Assembly: GCF_016097555.1 (NCBI RefSeq)
Contig: NC_054708.1
Coordinates: 22,301,443-22,365,442, forward strand
Source: Gigantopelta aegis
Lineage: Eukaryota; Mollusca; Gastropoda; Neomphalida; Peltospiridae
Direction: 5' to 3'
DNA length: 64,000 bases
A program made the translations under genes and the position numbers. Of the stretch, positions 34,353 through 43,678 are shown one piece after another. Below the pieces are notes generated by a model that was not told the DNA's origin, searched no databases, and was given only the letters and a program-made list of their open reading frames with translations. The first letter of the stretch is position 1, and every line of letters begins with the position of its first letter.

Positions 34353-34604
34353 ATGTGTGATGCTAGGTTCAAACTAATAACTGTCACGACGAAATTGGCC
34401 AACTCGCCGATCTCACGGCATCTACGACGGTCTAGTTGCTAGTCTTGGCACTCTTAATACTAAATTACCGTCGTATACTACGATCAATTAGTTGACAATC
34501 TGAGCGCAGCCGTCTATGTCGGGAGTTTGGTAAATTACATCGTTAGCGTCGAGTCGGCCAACTCCGTCCTGACCGTTGCCAGTCTAACCCTAGCATAACA
34601 CGTT
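34353..34604. mobile_element. MITE with imperfect inverted ends
   Basis: The left end TGTGATGCTAGGTTCAAAC and the right end GTCTAACCCTAGCATAACA mirror each other. Further matching (AATTGGCCAACTCGCC; GTCGGCCAACTCCGTC) extends about 60 bp inward. No clear target duplication, no coding. Confidence 0.6.
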
Positions 34605-35239
34605 TAACCTGATGGTCATCCTCTGTAGATTTTTCAGTATTTATTTCCCACTAGTAAACATATAACTTTAATTGTAAATGTTACGGACGTTTAGTTTAAA
34701 GTCATAACCTTTGCATTTAGCATGAAGCCGCCTTTATGCAACTATGGTAACAGGCTTTTTAAAGATGTAGTTGTATTTGAGTTTTGCAGTTGTAAAATAT
34801 GTTATATCCTACACTGCATGTATTACCGTTAATAATAATAATAATAAATAAAAGAACAAAAATGCCCCCGCCCCCAACTAAACCATTTATATGAAATAGA
34901 ATAGAATATAATATAATAGAATAGAATAGATGTTTAACGACACCCCAGCACGAAAATACATCGGCTATTGGGTGTCAAACTATGGTAAAAACTATTTATA
35001 TAGTTACTTTTTAAATGAAAGCGCATTTAGGCCGATTATTTGTTAAAGCAGCAATGTCGAATATAATGTTAACATTTAAACATTTAGAATAGATAATCAT
35101 CTTTAACTTTTATCTCGAAAAATAATACAATTTTAGCTCATAGATGTTGGATACCAGGAAGCGTCCGTGGGAAGGCGGGAGGCACTGGTTCCCCAAATCT
35201 GAAAATACCCACCCCTACCGATTTTATTAAAACTATAGT

Positions 35240-35362
35240 TCAGGGGCCTAATTCACTAAACTCTCGCAACTTTGCGATATCGCAGTGCAGTGCTAAAAGA
35301 CTTGCAAAGAGGATGCTTTGTTGTCTAGAAGAGCCTAAGAGAGCTTTGTGAATTAGGCCCCT
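35240..35362. mobile_element. Hairpin MITE
   Basis: CAGGGGCCTAATTCACTAAA on the left is mirrored by TTTGTGAATTAGGCCCCTG on the right, with related GCAAGT/CTTGC pieces inside. It resembles in style the foldback at 10353. Confidence 0.8.
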
Positions 35363-35670
35363 GGTCGTATATAAAAAAGACCGTTTGTGTGAAACGAGCA
35401 CCGATGAATTAACATGTAGGCATATAGTGCATAAACATATAATTCATTAAAAAAACCATATTATTACGTTTTAAACCAATACCAAATCAAACTAAAACAT
35501 TTTTTTTTAAATCAGAGAGTAAATATATATAAAAATATATAGATATTAATATCGAGGTGATGACAAAATGCTAGAACAACCAAAGAGTGCAGCTTATCCT
35601 TTAATAATACTGAACTAATCGATGAGGCAATACTTGTCTGTTCTATTAATTGCCTTCATACCTGTGTTAC

Positions 35671-36051
35671 CGGCCTCGGTGGCGTCGTGGCAGGCCATCG
35701 GTCTACAGGCTGGTAAGTACTGGGTTCGGATCCCAGTCGAGGCATGGAAATTTTAATCCAGATACCGACTCCAAACCCTGAGTGAGTACTCCGCAAGGCT
35801 CAATGGGTAGGTGTAAACCACTTGCACCGACCAGTGATCTATAACTGGTTCAACAAAGGCCATGGTTTGTGCTATCCTGCCTGTGGGAAGCGCAAATAAA
35901 AGATCCCTTACTGCTAATCGGAAGAGTAGCCCATGTAATGGCGACAGCGGGTTTCCTCTCAAAATCTGTGTGGTCCTAACCATATGTCTGACGCCATATA
36001 ACCGTAAATAAAATGTGTTGAGTGCGTCGTTAAATAAAACATTTCTTTCTT
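35671..36051 (+). mobile_element. SINE with type-C head and type-A tail
   Basis: It has the same head/tail combination as 3130-3517 (CGGCCTCGGTGGCGTCGTGG; B box GGGTTCGGATCCCAG; type-A tail). It is present only in the left inverted repeat, so it came after the repeats formed or was lost from the right one. Confidence 0.88.
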
Positions 36052-36314
36052 TTATATATATTACTACAAATTAGGCATAGGTTAAAACTTCTTTTATAAT
36101 ACAGGTATAAAGACAACTTATGGAACAGTCAAGTCTCTATGTATTGCTTCATCGATTAGTTCGGTATCATTAAAGGGTATGCTGCATACTAGTAATAACA
36201 AGGCCTTCCTGGGGCTATGACCTACTTTCCGTGACCTTGACCTTGGTGTACTTGGCAGGTGTGAGTCATAGTGGTGTGGTCTACTAGGGTGAACGCTCGC
36301 CCGTGTCCCTGGCC

Positions 36315-36500
36315 GACTTAGGTTGGTACTGATGTCCTTGGACTGGCCCTGACCGACTTAAGTTGGTACTGATGTCCTTGGACTGGTTCTGACCGATTTG
36401 TTTAGCATTGATCGACTTAGAAGGCAGTGACTGGTATACCTGGGCAGGTGTGCGACCTTGGTGTAAGTCATAGCCTTGACGTACTTGGTGTGTGACTCAT
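36315..36500. repeat. Iterated TTGG-rich motifs in the inverted repeat
   Basis: The 49-50-bp unit GACTTAGGTTGGTACTGATG...CCTTGGACTGG is present two to three times (36323-36420). Other CTTGG/ACCTTGG motifs follow. A related set (CTTGGCAGGTGTCTGGCCTT, twice, 37715-37800) lies just inside the repeat. The mirror copy of the first set is at about 42770-42915. Confidence 0.8.
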
Positions 36501-36539
36501 CGCCTAGCCTTGTCAGGGATGGTGTAAGATCATTAATTG

Positions 36540-36650
36540 CTACTAATGGGAAAGTGCAGCGGGTTTCCTCTCTAAAACTGTCAGAAGTATGTTTCACATC
36601 CAATAGCCGATGATTAATAAATCGAGATGCTCTAGTGGTGCCGTTAACCT
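36540..36650 (+). mobile_element. SINE type B tail inside inverted repeat
   Basis: TACTAATGGGAAAGTGCAGC through CTCTAGTGGTGCCGTTAAC is the 3' part of a B-type SINE. Its mirror lies at about 42577-42688. Confidence 0.75.
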
Positions 36651-36980
36651 ACCACATCTAAGGACTGCCCGACGCGAGGTAGTGTATTTAATTTTAGCGC
36701 GCTGAATGATGAATGGTTATCACTGTTTACATCCGGCAAGTGATGGTATCTTGTGTTGTCAGTCTCTAAATAAAATACTCTACGGAACTTCTAGAAGTTA
36801 AGTTCTCAAAGTCTGGCAGAAAGACGAAATGATTGAAATAGGTGAAAAAAGGAATTCTCGTTCTACACTATCTGATAGCACATTCACAAGATTATTATGA
36901 ACTGACCTATTTCGTCGCTTCATCCCGCGAGCACACACACACCCACACATATATATGGTTTAAATGACAGATTTTGCTTA

Positions 36981-37055
36981 TGTCTCGGTAGCTCAGTCGT
37001 TAGCGTAGTCGACTTGAGCGTGAAAGGTACGTCGTTCGTATCTCATGTGGTAGAA
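36981..37055 (+). other. tRNA-like (pol III promoter-like) piece
   Basis: It reads GTCTCGGTAGCTCAGTCGTT with an A-box-like TAGCTCAGTCG and a B-box-like GTTCGTATC. The 5' and 3' ends do not pair as an acceptor stem, so it is not a working tRNA. It is probably a decayed SINE head. The mirror copy is at about 42170-42245. Confidence 0.35.
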
Positions 37056-37201
37056 GTATTTTTCTTCTATTATTATTTTTTAAATTAGTTTATTTATTTA
37101 TTTATTTATTTGTTTTTATTTTATTTATTTATTTATTTGTTTATTTATTTATTATGTTCAAGCAGAACCCAATACAAGCATCCTCTAATAACCCTGTGTG
37201 G

Positions 37202-37455
37202 ACGGGACGTAGCTCAGTGTTCCGTTGATGTGCGGTAGGTCTGGGATCGATCCCCGTCGGTGGGCCCATTGGGCTATATCCAGCCAGTGCTCCACAACTG
37301 GACAACGACCGTGGTATGTGCTATCCTGCCTGCTAATCGGAAGAGTAGCCCATGTAGTGGCGACAGCGGGTTTTCTCTCAAAATCTGTGTGGTCCTTAAC
37401 CATATGTCCGTATAACCGTAAATAAAATGTGTTGAGTAAATAAAACATTTCCTTC
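37202..37455 (+). mobile_element. SINE type A inside inverted repeat
   Basis: The head (GACGGGACGTAGCTCAGTG), B box (TGGGATCGATCCCCG) and tail are present with short internal deletions. The partner at 41644-42026 on the minus strand is the same insertion with an extra duplicated tail. Confidence 0.85.
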
Positions 37456-37544
37456 CTCGTAAAATAAAGATTAATTGAATACAAATATTTATTTTTAGTA
37501 TTTTGTTTTAGTCATAGGGAAAGAAAGACATATTTGTCTCGAAG

Positions 37545-37642
37545 AAAGGAATGTTTGTTAAGAAGAAAGGCATATGCGTTAAGGAGAAGAAAGGAATATT
37601 TGTTAAGGAGAAGAAAGGGATGTTTGTTAAGGGAAGAAAGGA

Positions 37643-37680
<38 letters not shown>
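37545..37680. repeat. AAGAAAGGAATRTTTGTTAAGG tandem repeat and (GT)n
   Basis: Four to five units of 24-30 bp are followed by a GT run (37645-37678). The mirror copy lies at 41408-41580 with a longer CA run. The copies thus differ mainly in microsatellite length. Confidence 0.9.
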
Positions 37681-37681
<1 letters not shown>

Positions 37682-37911
37682 ATCCCTAACCCATTGCTTT
37701 GAAGAAAGAACGACCTTGGCACACTTGGCAGGTGTCTGGCCTTGGTGTGAGTCATGGACCGCCCTTGGCATACTTGGCAGGTGTCTGGCCTTGGTATGAG
37801 TCATGCCCTGACCTACTTAGACTAGTTCCGTTGTGCCCTTGGACTGTTCCCCAGACTATTGTCCTTGGCCTACTTACGACTGGTCTTGACCTATGTAGGC
37901 TCGTATTTAGA

Positions 37912-37920
37912 TATAAAAAG
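37912..37920 (+). promoter_or_regulatory. TATA box of the BIR gene
   Basis: TATAAAAAG lies 96 bp upstream of the ATG at 38016 (start to start 104 bp), at the beginning of the core just inside the inverted repeat. Confidence 0.55.
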
Positions 37921-38015
37921 GGGTGTTTTGTTAGTAGCGTCATTCACTTGCCGAAAGTTCTGTGAACGAGATCTATTTTTGCTTTGGAGTTTGAAGATAT
38001 TCTGGTACGAAGAAA

Positions 38016-38567
38016 ATGACATCGGGATATTCGAGCAGTGTTAGTAGCAGCAGCAGTAGCGACGAGGACGACGTCTTGGTCTGCAAATGTTCAGAAAGAC
38101 ATACGATCAAAAGAGTGACTACCAAACAAGATGAGGAGAAGAAGAGTATTCATTATACGGATCAAACGGATGCTACACGTGACATTGGGGTTGGAACTGA
38201 AGATGGCGAACTCGTGGATGAACTCACAGATCAGACGGATGCTGCCTGTGAAACAGATGCTGCCTGTGAAACAGATGCTGCCTGTGAGGAAGATTGCTAT
38301 TCGAGACGTTACGTGTTCTGTCATCGTCCCGAAATGAGACATTTCTATGCCCGGATGCTGACGTATGCTCGGTGGCCCATACAATTACGTCAAAAACCAA
38401 AAGAACTTGCCAAGGCCGGTTTCTACTACACGGGAGACCACGATGCCATCACCTGTTACTGTTGCGGACCTCGCGTCTACCGATGGAAGAAGACAGACGA
38501 CCCAGTAATGGAACATTACAGACTCTCTCCAAGATGTCCTTATGTGAACAACCTCTTCAGACATTAA
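38016..38567 (+). CDS. Single-BIR (IAP-like) protein of the Polinton-like element
   Basis: The 183-residue protein has a Ser-rich start (residues 3-15), an acidic linker with three tandem copies of an AACETD-type hexapeptide (residues 76-92, an 18-bp DNA repeat), and one BIR domain at about residues 106-181. The BIR is textbook: R-x-L-T-Y-A-R-W-P, then AGFYYTG and a zinc site C147-x2-C150-x16-H167-x6-C174, with WKKTDDP before the His. There is no RING, CARD or second BIR. BIR proteins bind caspases or caspase-activating peptides and block cell death. Related genes occur in mollusc herpesviruses and in some adintovirus-type elements, so a host-defence-blocking role is likely by inference. An AATAAA lies at 38613-38618. 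The frame looks whole. Confidence 0.85.
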   Translation: MTSGYSSSVSSSSSSDEDDVLVCKCSERHTIKRVTTKQDEEKKSIHYTDQTDATRDIGVGTEDGELVDELTDQTDAACETDAACETDAACEEDCYSRRYVFCHRPEMRHFYARMLTYARWPIQLRQKPKELAKAGFYYTGDHDAITCYCCGPRVYRWKKTDDPVMEHYRLSPRCPYVNNLFRH

Positions 38568-38900
38568 ATGTTTTAGACACTTGTGTGCTATGTTTTCATG
38601 TTGTATGTTGTGAATAAAACCGTGAATAACAGGTTTTGCTTTCTTATTTATGTCCTGGGTCCATGAGTGTGTCTCTGGACGTGTCCCTATGGTAGTAACA
38701 CTGGTAAAGGGTAATATTTTGGTAACGATTATTTTTGGGAGCTCGCACGATGAGATTTGTGCTTGGGAGGAGGGACACTGGTCATACGTATCACACACAT
38801 TCAAACATTCCTGTACCATATCTTTATGCGTCATAAGGTATATAAGTAAAATAGTTTTGGAAAAACTCGTCATTTGAGGTAGAACTTTCAGAGGAGCAAC
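38568..38900. other. Intergenic region of Polinton-like core
   Basis: It contains the polyadenylation signal AATAAA (38613-38618) of the BIR gene and the TATA box of the next gene (TATATAAG, 38839-38846). No coding is seen on the plus strand. Confidence 0.6.
38839..38846 (+). promoter_or_regulatory. TATA box of the 111-residue gene
   Basis: TATATAAG lies about 60 bp upstream of the ATG at 38901. Confidence 0.5.
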
Positions 38901-39236
38901 ATGTCAGACCAGTACAAGATATATGTACCCGACGTGGATAAGTGGACCCGTTTCTATAAACTGCAGGCACAAGGTAAACTTCAACCTCACTTCGAAATTC
39001 AACGTGGTGGGGAAAGTCAGATCATGTACAGTGTGGATCGATGTCTAGAACTCTACGATCCCACGTGGAAAAAAGAAAAAGAGGAACAGAACAAGTCCCC
39101 GACACCCAAAGTCGTCATGGTCTCCCCAACACAACAAGTGGTAGAGCAAGCCAAAGCCGATCTGAAACGGAAACAACAACAACAACAACAAAGTGGTACG
39201 GGTTGGAAAGCCCCGAAACTGCAGAAGCATTTCTAA
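38901..39236 (+). CDS. Small protein of unknown role in Polinton-like element
   Basis: 111 residues. The first half is compact (VPDVDKWTRFYKLQAQGKLQ, residues 9-28), then YSVDRCLELYDPTW. The second half is charged and helical, with a Gln run (residues 91-97) encoded by CAA repeats, and it ends basic (WKAPKLQKHF). The W-x2-F/Y-Y-x3-Q-A-x-G pattern near the start recalls small conserved proteins found beside the ATPase in Polintons and adintoviruses, possibly virion components, but this is an impression only. It lies 56 bp before the ATPase frame. It looks whole. Confidence 0.55.
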   Translation: MSDQYKIYVPDVDKWTRFYKLQAQGKLQPHFEIQRGGESQIMYSVDRCLELYDPTWKKEKEEQNKSPTPKVVMVSPTQQVVEQAKADLKRKQQQQQQSGTGWKAPKLQKHF

Positions 39237-39242
39237 ATAAGC

Positions 39243-39250
39243 TATAAAAG
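39243..39250 (+). promoter_or_regulatory. TATA box of the ATPase gene
   Basis: TATAAAAG lies 42 bp before the ATG at 39293. Confidence 0.55.
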
Positions 39251-39292
39251 GAACTATGTGGGTCAGATATCGTCATTTCATTTGGAGTCGTC

Positions 39293-39570
39293 ATGCAGAG
39301 CACATGTTCAGAATGTGGTTTCACATTCTCGAGGAGAGACGCCATGTTAAGACATTTTCAACAAAAACATGCTAAAGGTCTACCACCACCACTACCACCA
39401 CCACCACAGCAGCAGCACCACCACCACCACCACCACCACCACCACAGCAGCAGCCACCACCACCACCACCACCACCACCACCACCACCACAGCAGCAGCC
39501 ACCACCACCACCACCACCACCACCACAGCAGCAGCCACCACCACCACCACCACCACCACCACCACAGCAG

Positions 39571-39602
<32 letters not shown>

Positions 39603-41006
39603 CACAGCAGCAGCCGCCACCACCACCACCACCACCACCACCACAGCAGCAGCAGCATCCCCTAAGATTGCTACATCCCTTCACCATGATCGTGTCGGGA
39701 CCCACGTCGTGTGGAAAGACATTTTTGGTATACAAATTGTTGAGAGATGGTAAAATCCAGCCGCCTCCCCAGCGCGTCATCTGGCTCTACAAACGATGGC
39801 AACCCCTCTATGATATGATCAAAAAGGTTGCTCGAGTGAAATTTGTTCAAGGTATACCTGAGAATTTGGAAAAGGATCGTTATTTGGATCCCAGAGTCAG
39901 AAATCTCATCGTGTTGGACGACCTGATGTGTATGGCTAATAAAGACTCAAGGATCACCGACCTGTTCACAGAAGGAAGTCATCACAGAAACTTATCCGTC
40001 ATCGCTATCAACCAGAACCTGTATCACAGCAAGGACCCGACACAGAGAAGAAAACTGCCATTATCTAGCGCTGTTCAACAACCCCATCGACAAGCAGCAA
40101 GTTCTGACTTTGGCACGGCAGATGTATCCGGAAAACACTAGTCATTTCATGCATCAGTTTGAGGAAGCTACCCACAGGCCCTCCGGACATCTCTTGGTGG
40201 ACTTGAAACCGACCACACCCGAATATTGGCGTCTTCGGCCTAATGGTTTAGAGACGGGGCCGTCCGAATGGTATAAAAGCACGAGCGTAACGGCGAATGT
40301 CTCAGAAGACGTGCAACCACTGTCGAAGAAAGAGCTCTACCTGCAAATTATGCAAAGGGGCGCATTCAAGAGAAAACTACCAGGCATACCCGCCTACGAA
40401 AGTGACGACGAAGAAGAAGATGATGAGGTAGAACCCTATCTGAAAAAAGTCAAGAGGATGCAGTCTTGCGATACGTGTGGTCTAGTCTTTAAAGACGGAA
40501 GCGACTTGCAGCGACACGTGAAAACGTGCGAAAAGGGAAATGGAGAGCCGTCGCCCGACCTGGAAAACGAAGGCATTCGTCTCATGGTGGAACGTGAATT
40601 CGACATCAATCGTGACTATCTCCAAAGCAAGAGGAAACGCTACGAAGAAAAAAACATGTCCCAAGATGCCATTGAAAGGAACATGAAGACATTGCAATGG
40701 AAGTTATTTAAAGACACGTACTCTCGCTTTCTGACATATATGCATTACTTTGACAAAGGTCCCAACACCAGGAAAATTTTACAGTTTGTGAATCCAGATA
40801 AAGATGTGAGACCACAGATTCGTTCTAAATTAAATCAGTATCGTTCATGGATCGGGAATATTTGGATGAACAAGACGACGACGATACCGACGATGAGGAG
40901 GACGACGATGATGAAGAGAAATGAACACTCATATTATTCGCATGTCGCCATTAAGGCCTCTCGGTGTAACCCAATGTGTGTCCATTTCATGTGTAGTTGT
41001 CACTAG
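39293..41006 (+). pseudogene. Packaging ATPase with zinc fingers and His/Ser repeat (Polinton-like element)
   Basis: In order: a C2H2 finger (C5-x2-C8-x12-H21-x4-H26), Pro/Gln-rich linkers around a long His/Ser repeat (about residues 41-121), then a P-loop ATPase of the FtsK/HerA-type packaging family. Walker A is GPTSCGKT (about residues 136-143), Walker B is LIVLDD (about 205-210), followed by the SHHRNLSVIAINQN segment typical of Polinton and adenovirus-like ATPases. Further on are a conserved HLLVDLKPTTPEYW motif, an acidic stretch (about 40400-40435), a C-x2-C-x12-H-x3-C finger (about 40465-40530) and a charged helical tail, which may belong to a different protein. The family pumps DNA into capsids. 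The region looks lightly broken, with about one break. Confidence 0.8.
39400..39660. repeat. (CAC)n/(CAGCAG)n trinucleotide array
   Basis: Blocks of 7-12 CAC codons are separated by AGCAGCAGC. In the ATPase frame this encodes His runs with Ser-Ser-Ser spacers. All other frames are also open (poly-Thr/Ala, poly-Pro/Gln, and poly-Gly, Val or Trp on the minus strand). Confidence 0.97.
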
Positions 41007-41367
41007 AGAGACCAGTGATTGTAATTTAGAAAAAAAAAAAAAATGAAAAACCAAACCATTGCGTTTTTTTTGCGTTTTTTTACTCTATGACTAGATTTGT
41101 GATTGGATATTTCTACCGCTACTTTATAGTAGCAAGAGCTGTGTGTACAAGACAGAAAATACCACGACCTTTGATATACCAGACATAATACACTGGTTGG
41201 CTATAGCTTAATGGGCCACCGACGGGGATCGATCCTAGATCGACCACTGTATTTACCCATTTGGTAATTAAAAAGCCCTGTAAAAAGGCTTGTACTCTAG
41301 GGAAATACTTGTGTTTAAAATGCAGTTAAAAGATCATAGGTTAGGTTGGAGGGTTGAGTTGCAGTCA
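41007..41367. other. Spacer between core and right inverted repeat
   Basis: A run of 14 A at about 41030 is followed by a diverged SINE fragment (ACCACGACCTTTGATATACC; GACGGGGATCGATCC, about 41160-41240, minus strand). No gene is seen. Confidence 0.55.
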
Positions 41368-41401
41368 CGCGTTCTTTCTTCAAAGCAATGGGGCTGGGGA
41401 T

Positions 41402-41460
<59 letters not shown>

Positions 41461-43250
41461 TCCTTTCTTCCCTTAACAAACATCCCTTTCTTCTCCTTAA
41501 CAAATATTCCTTTCTTCTCCTTAACGCATATGCCTTTCTTCTTAACAAACATTCCTTTCTTCGAGACAAATATGTCTTTCTTTCCCTATGACTAAAACAA
41601 AATACTAAAAATAAATATTTGTATTCAATTAATCTTTATTTTACGAGGAAGGAAATGTTTTATTTACTCAACACATTTTATTTACGGTTATACGGACATA
41701 TGGTTAAGGACCACACAGATATTGATTGAGGAAAGAAAGAAATGTTTTATTTAACGACGCACTAAACACATTTTATTTACGGTTATACGGACATATGGTT
41801 AAGGACCACACAGATTTTGAGAGAAAACCCGCTGTCGCCACTACATGGGCTACTCTTCCGATTAGCAGCAAGGGATCCTACACTATCCCACAGGCAGGAT
41901 AGCACATACCACGGTCGTTGTCCAGTTGTGGAGCACTGGCTGGATATAGCCCAATGGGCCCACCGACGGGGATCGATCCCAGACCTACCGCACATCAACG
42001 GAACACTGAGCTACGTCCCGTCCACACAGGGTTATTAGAGGATGCTTGTATTGGGTTCTGCTTGAACATAATAAATAAATAAACAAATAAATAAATAAAT
42101 AAAATAAAAACAAATAAATAAATAAATAAATAAACTAATTTAAAAAATAATAATAGAAAAAAAAAAAACTTCTACCACATGAGATACGAACGACGTACCT
42201 TTCACGCTCAAGTCGACTACGCTAACGACTGAGCTACCGAGACATTGGCAAAATCTGTCATTTAAACCATATATATGTGTGGGTGTGTGTGTGCTCGCGG
42301 GATGAAGCGACGAAATAGGTCAGTTCATAATAATCTTGTGAATGCGCTATCAGATAGTGTAGAACGAGAATTCCTTTTTTCACCTATTTCAATCATTTCG
42401 TCTTTCTGCCAGACTTTGAGAACTTAACTTCTAGAAGTTCCGTAGAGTATTTTATTTAGAGACTGACAACACAAGATACCATCACTTGCCGGATGTAAAC
42501 AGTGATAACCATTCATCATTCAGCGCGCTAAAATTAAATACACTACCTCGCGTCGGGCAGTCCTTATACGTGGTAGGTTAACGGCACCACTAGAGCATCT
42601 CGATTTATTAATCATCGGCTATTGGATGTGAAACATACTTCTGACAGTTTTAGAGAGGAAACCCGCTGCACTTTCCCATTAGTAGCAATTAATGATCTTA
42701 CACCATCCCTGACAAGGCTAGGCGATGAGTCACACACCAAGTACGTCAAGGCTATGACTTACACCAAGGTCGCACACCTGCCCAGGTATACCAGTCACTG
42801 CCTTCTAAGTCGATCAATGCTAAACAAATCGGTCAGAACCAGTCCAAGGACATCAGTACCAACTTAAGTCGGTCAGGGCCAGTCCAAGGACATCAGTACC
42901 AACCTAAGTCGGTCAGGGACACGGGCGAGCGTTCACCCTAGTAGACCACACCACTATGACTCACACCTGCCAAGTACACCAAGGTCAAGGTCACGGAAAG
43001 TAGGTCATGGCCCCAGGAAGGCCTTGTTACTACTCATACTTTGTTCTAGCATTTTGTTATCACCTCGATATTAAAAATGACATTTAATCGATATAAATGA
43101 TGGCAATTTGTTACGGGACTTTTTTTTATTTAAACAGAAATATTTTGTAAAAAAAAATGTTATGAGAGTTGGTATAGGTTTAAAAACTTAATAATAATAA
43201 TATTTTATATTAGCATTATTTATTATATAGGTATGTGTTACATCATCAGT
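41368..43250. repeat. Right inverted repeat of Polinton-like element
   Basis: Mirror of 35403-37711. 41368 to about 43040 matches closely. From 43041 outward the match to 35403-35580 continues (GTTCTAGCATTTTGT; CACCTCGATATTAA) but with many differences. It contains the mirrored SINE (41644-42026), (AAAT)n (42070-42135), the tRNA-like piece and the TTGG-type motifs, and lacks the SINE found at 35671. Confidence 0.9.
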
Positions 43251-43673
43251 CCCCCACCCCACCCCGCGTGGTATAGGGGTGGCAACATTCACAAGTGTTT
43301 CCTCGAGAGTGGCAAATACAGCACGTGTTTAGTATATCTCTTGGACATTTTAAGATTAGTTTTATATTATTATTATTCTTTTATTCTTATTTTATAAGCC
43401 TTTGTGATAATATCTTAAAATATGTTATCCGTTTTATGTTGATAATTCGGTGCAATATTGTTTCCTTACCACTGTTTTCACAGTCTGACCATCGCGTTTA
43501 TTTTTACTTTTTCATATACATGTACTTCATTGTGTCTCTCATAAAAATGACTCTTTTTATAGACGTCTACACTATTTTTATTAATAATTTAGGAATTTTA
43601 AATTAATGTTGATTATCATTAACCTTTGTTTGACTGGGCAGTAGTAGAATATTAATTAATTAATTAATTCAAG
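43251..43673. other. Gene-free spacer
   Basis: AT-rich DNA. The last bases (TTCAAGTGCGT) are the start of a type-A SINE tail split by the LTR element. Confidence 0.5.
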
Positions 43674-43678
43674 TGCGT

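Larger units (their letters stand above)
35403..37711. repeat. Left inverted repeat of Polinton-like element
   Basis: It matches the right repeat in reverse. The outer part (35403-35580) is clearly diverged. The part from about 36190 to 37711 is nearly identical; for example, 36358-36603 and 42622-42867 encode the same 81-residue string. About 600 bp (35580-36185), including the SINE at 35671, has no partner on the right. Contents in order: SINE, TTGG-rich tandem motifs, a type-B SINE tail, a tRNA-like piece, (ATTT)n, a type-A SINE, an AAGAAAGG-type 24-30-bp repeat and (GT)n. Confidence 0.9.
35403..43250. mobile_element. Polinton/Maverick-like element, small, with IAP-like and packaging ATPase genes
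   Basis: Two large inverted repeats (left about 35403-37711, right about 41368-43250) enclose a 3.6-kb core with three coding regions on the plus strand. The ATPase is of the Polinton/adenovirus packaging type, which names the family. Polintons are usually 15-25 kb and carry protein-primed polymerase B, integrase, protease and capsid genes. None of those is visible here, so the unit is a much reduced or non-autonomous form. Outer ends are uncertain and no target duplication was found. The inner repeat parts are almost identical to each other, which suggests a recent origin or ongoing conversion. The element is broken lightly (about one break in its coding part). Confidence 0.8.

Noticed and set aside
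39358-39780. Minus-strand frames of poly-Trp, Gly, Val and Cys
   Set aside because: Antisense of the CAC/CAG triplet array; open only because of its composition.
43295-43606. 103-residue hydrophobic frame
   Set aside because: It is rich in Phe/Ile/Tyr because of AT-rich DNA and lies in a spacer between two mobile elements; no family resemblance.
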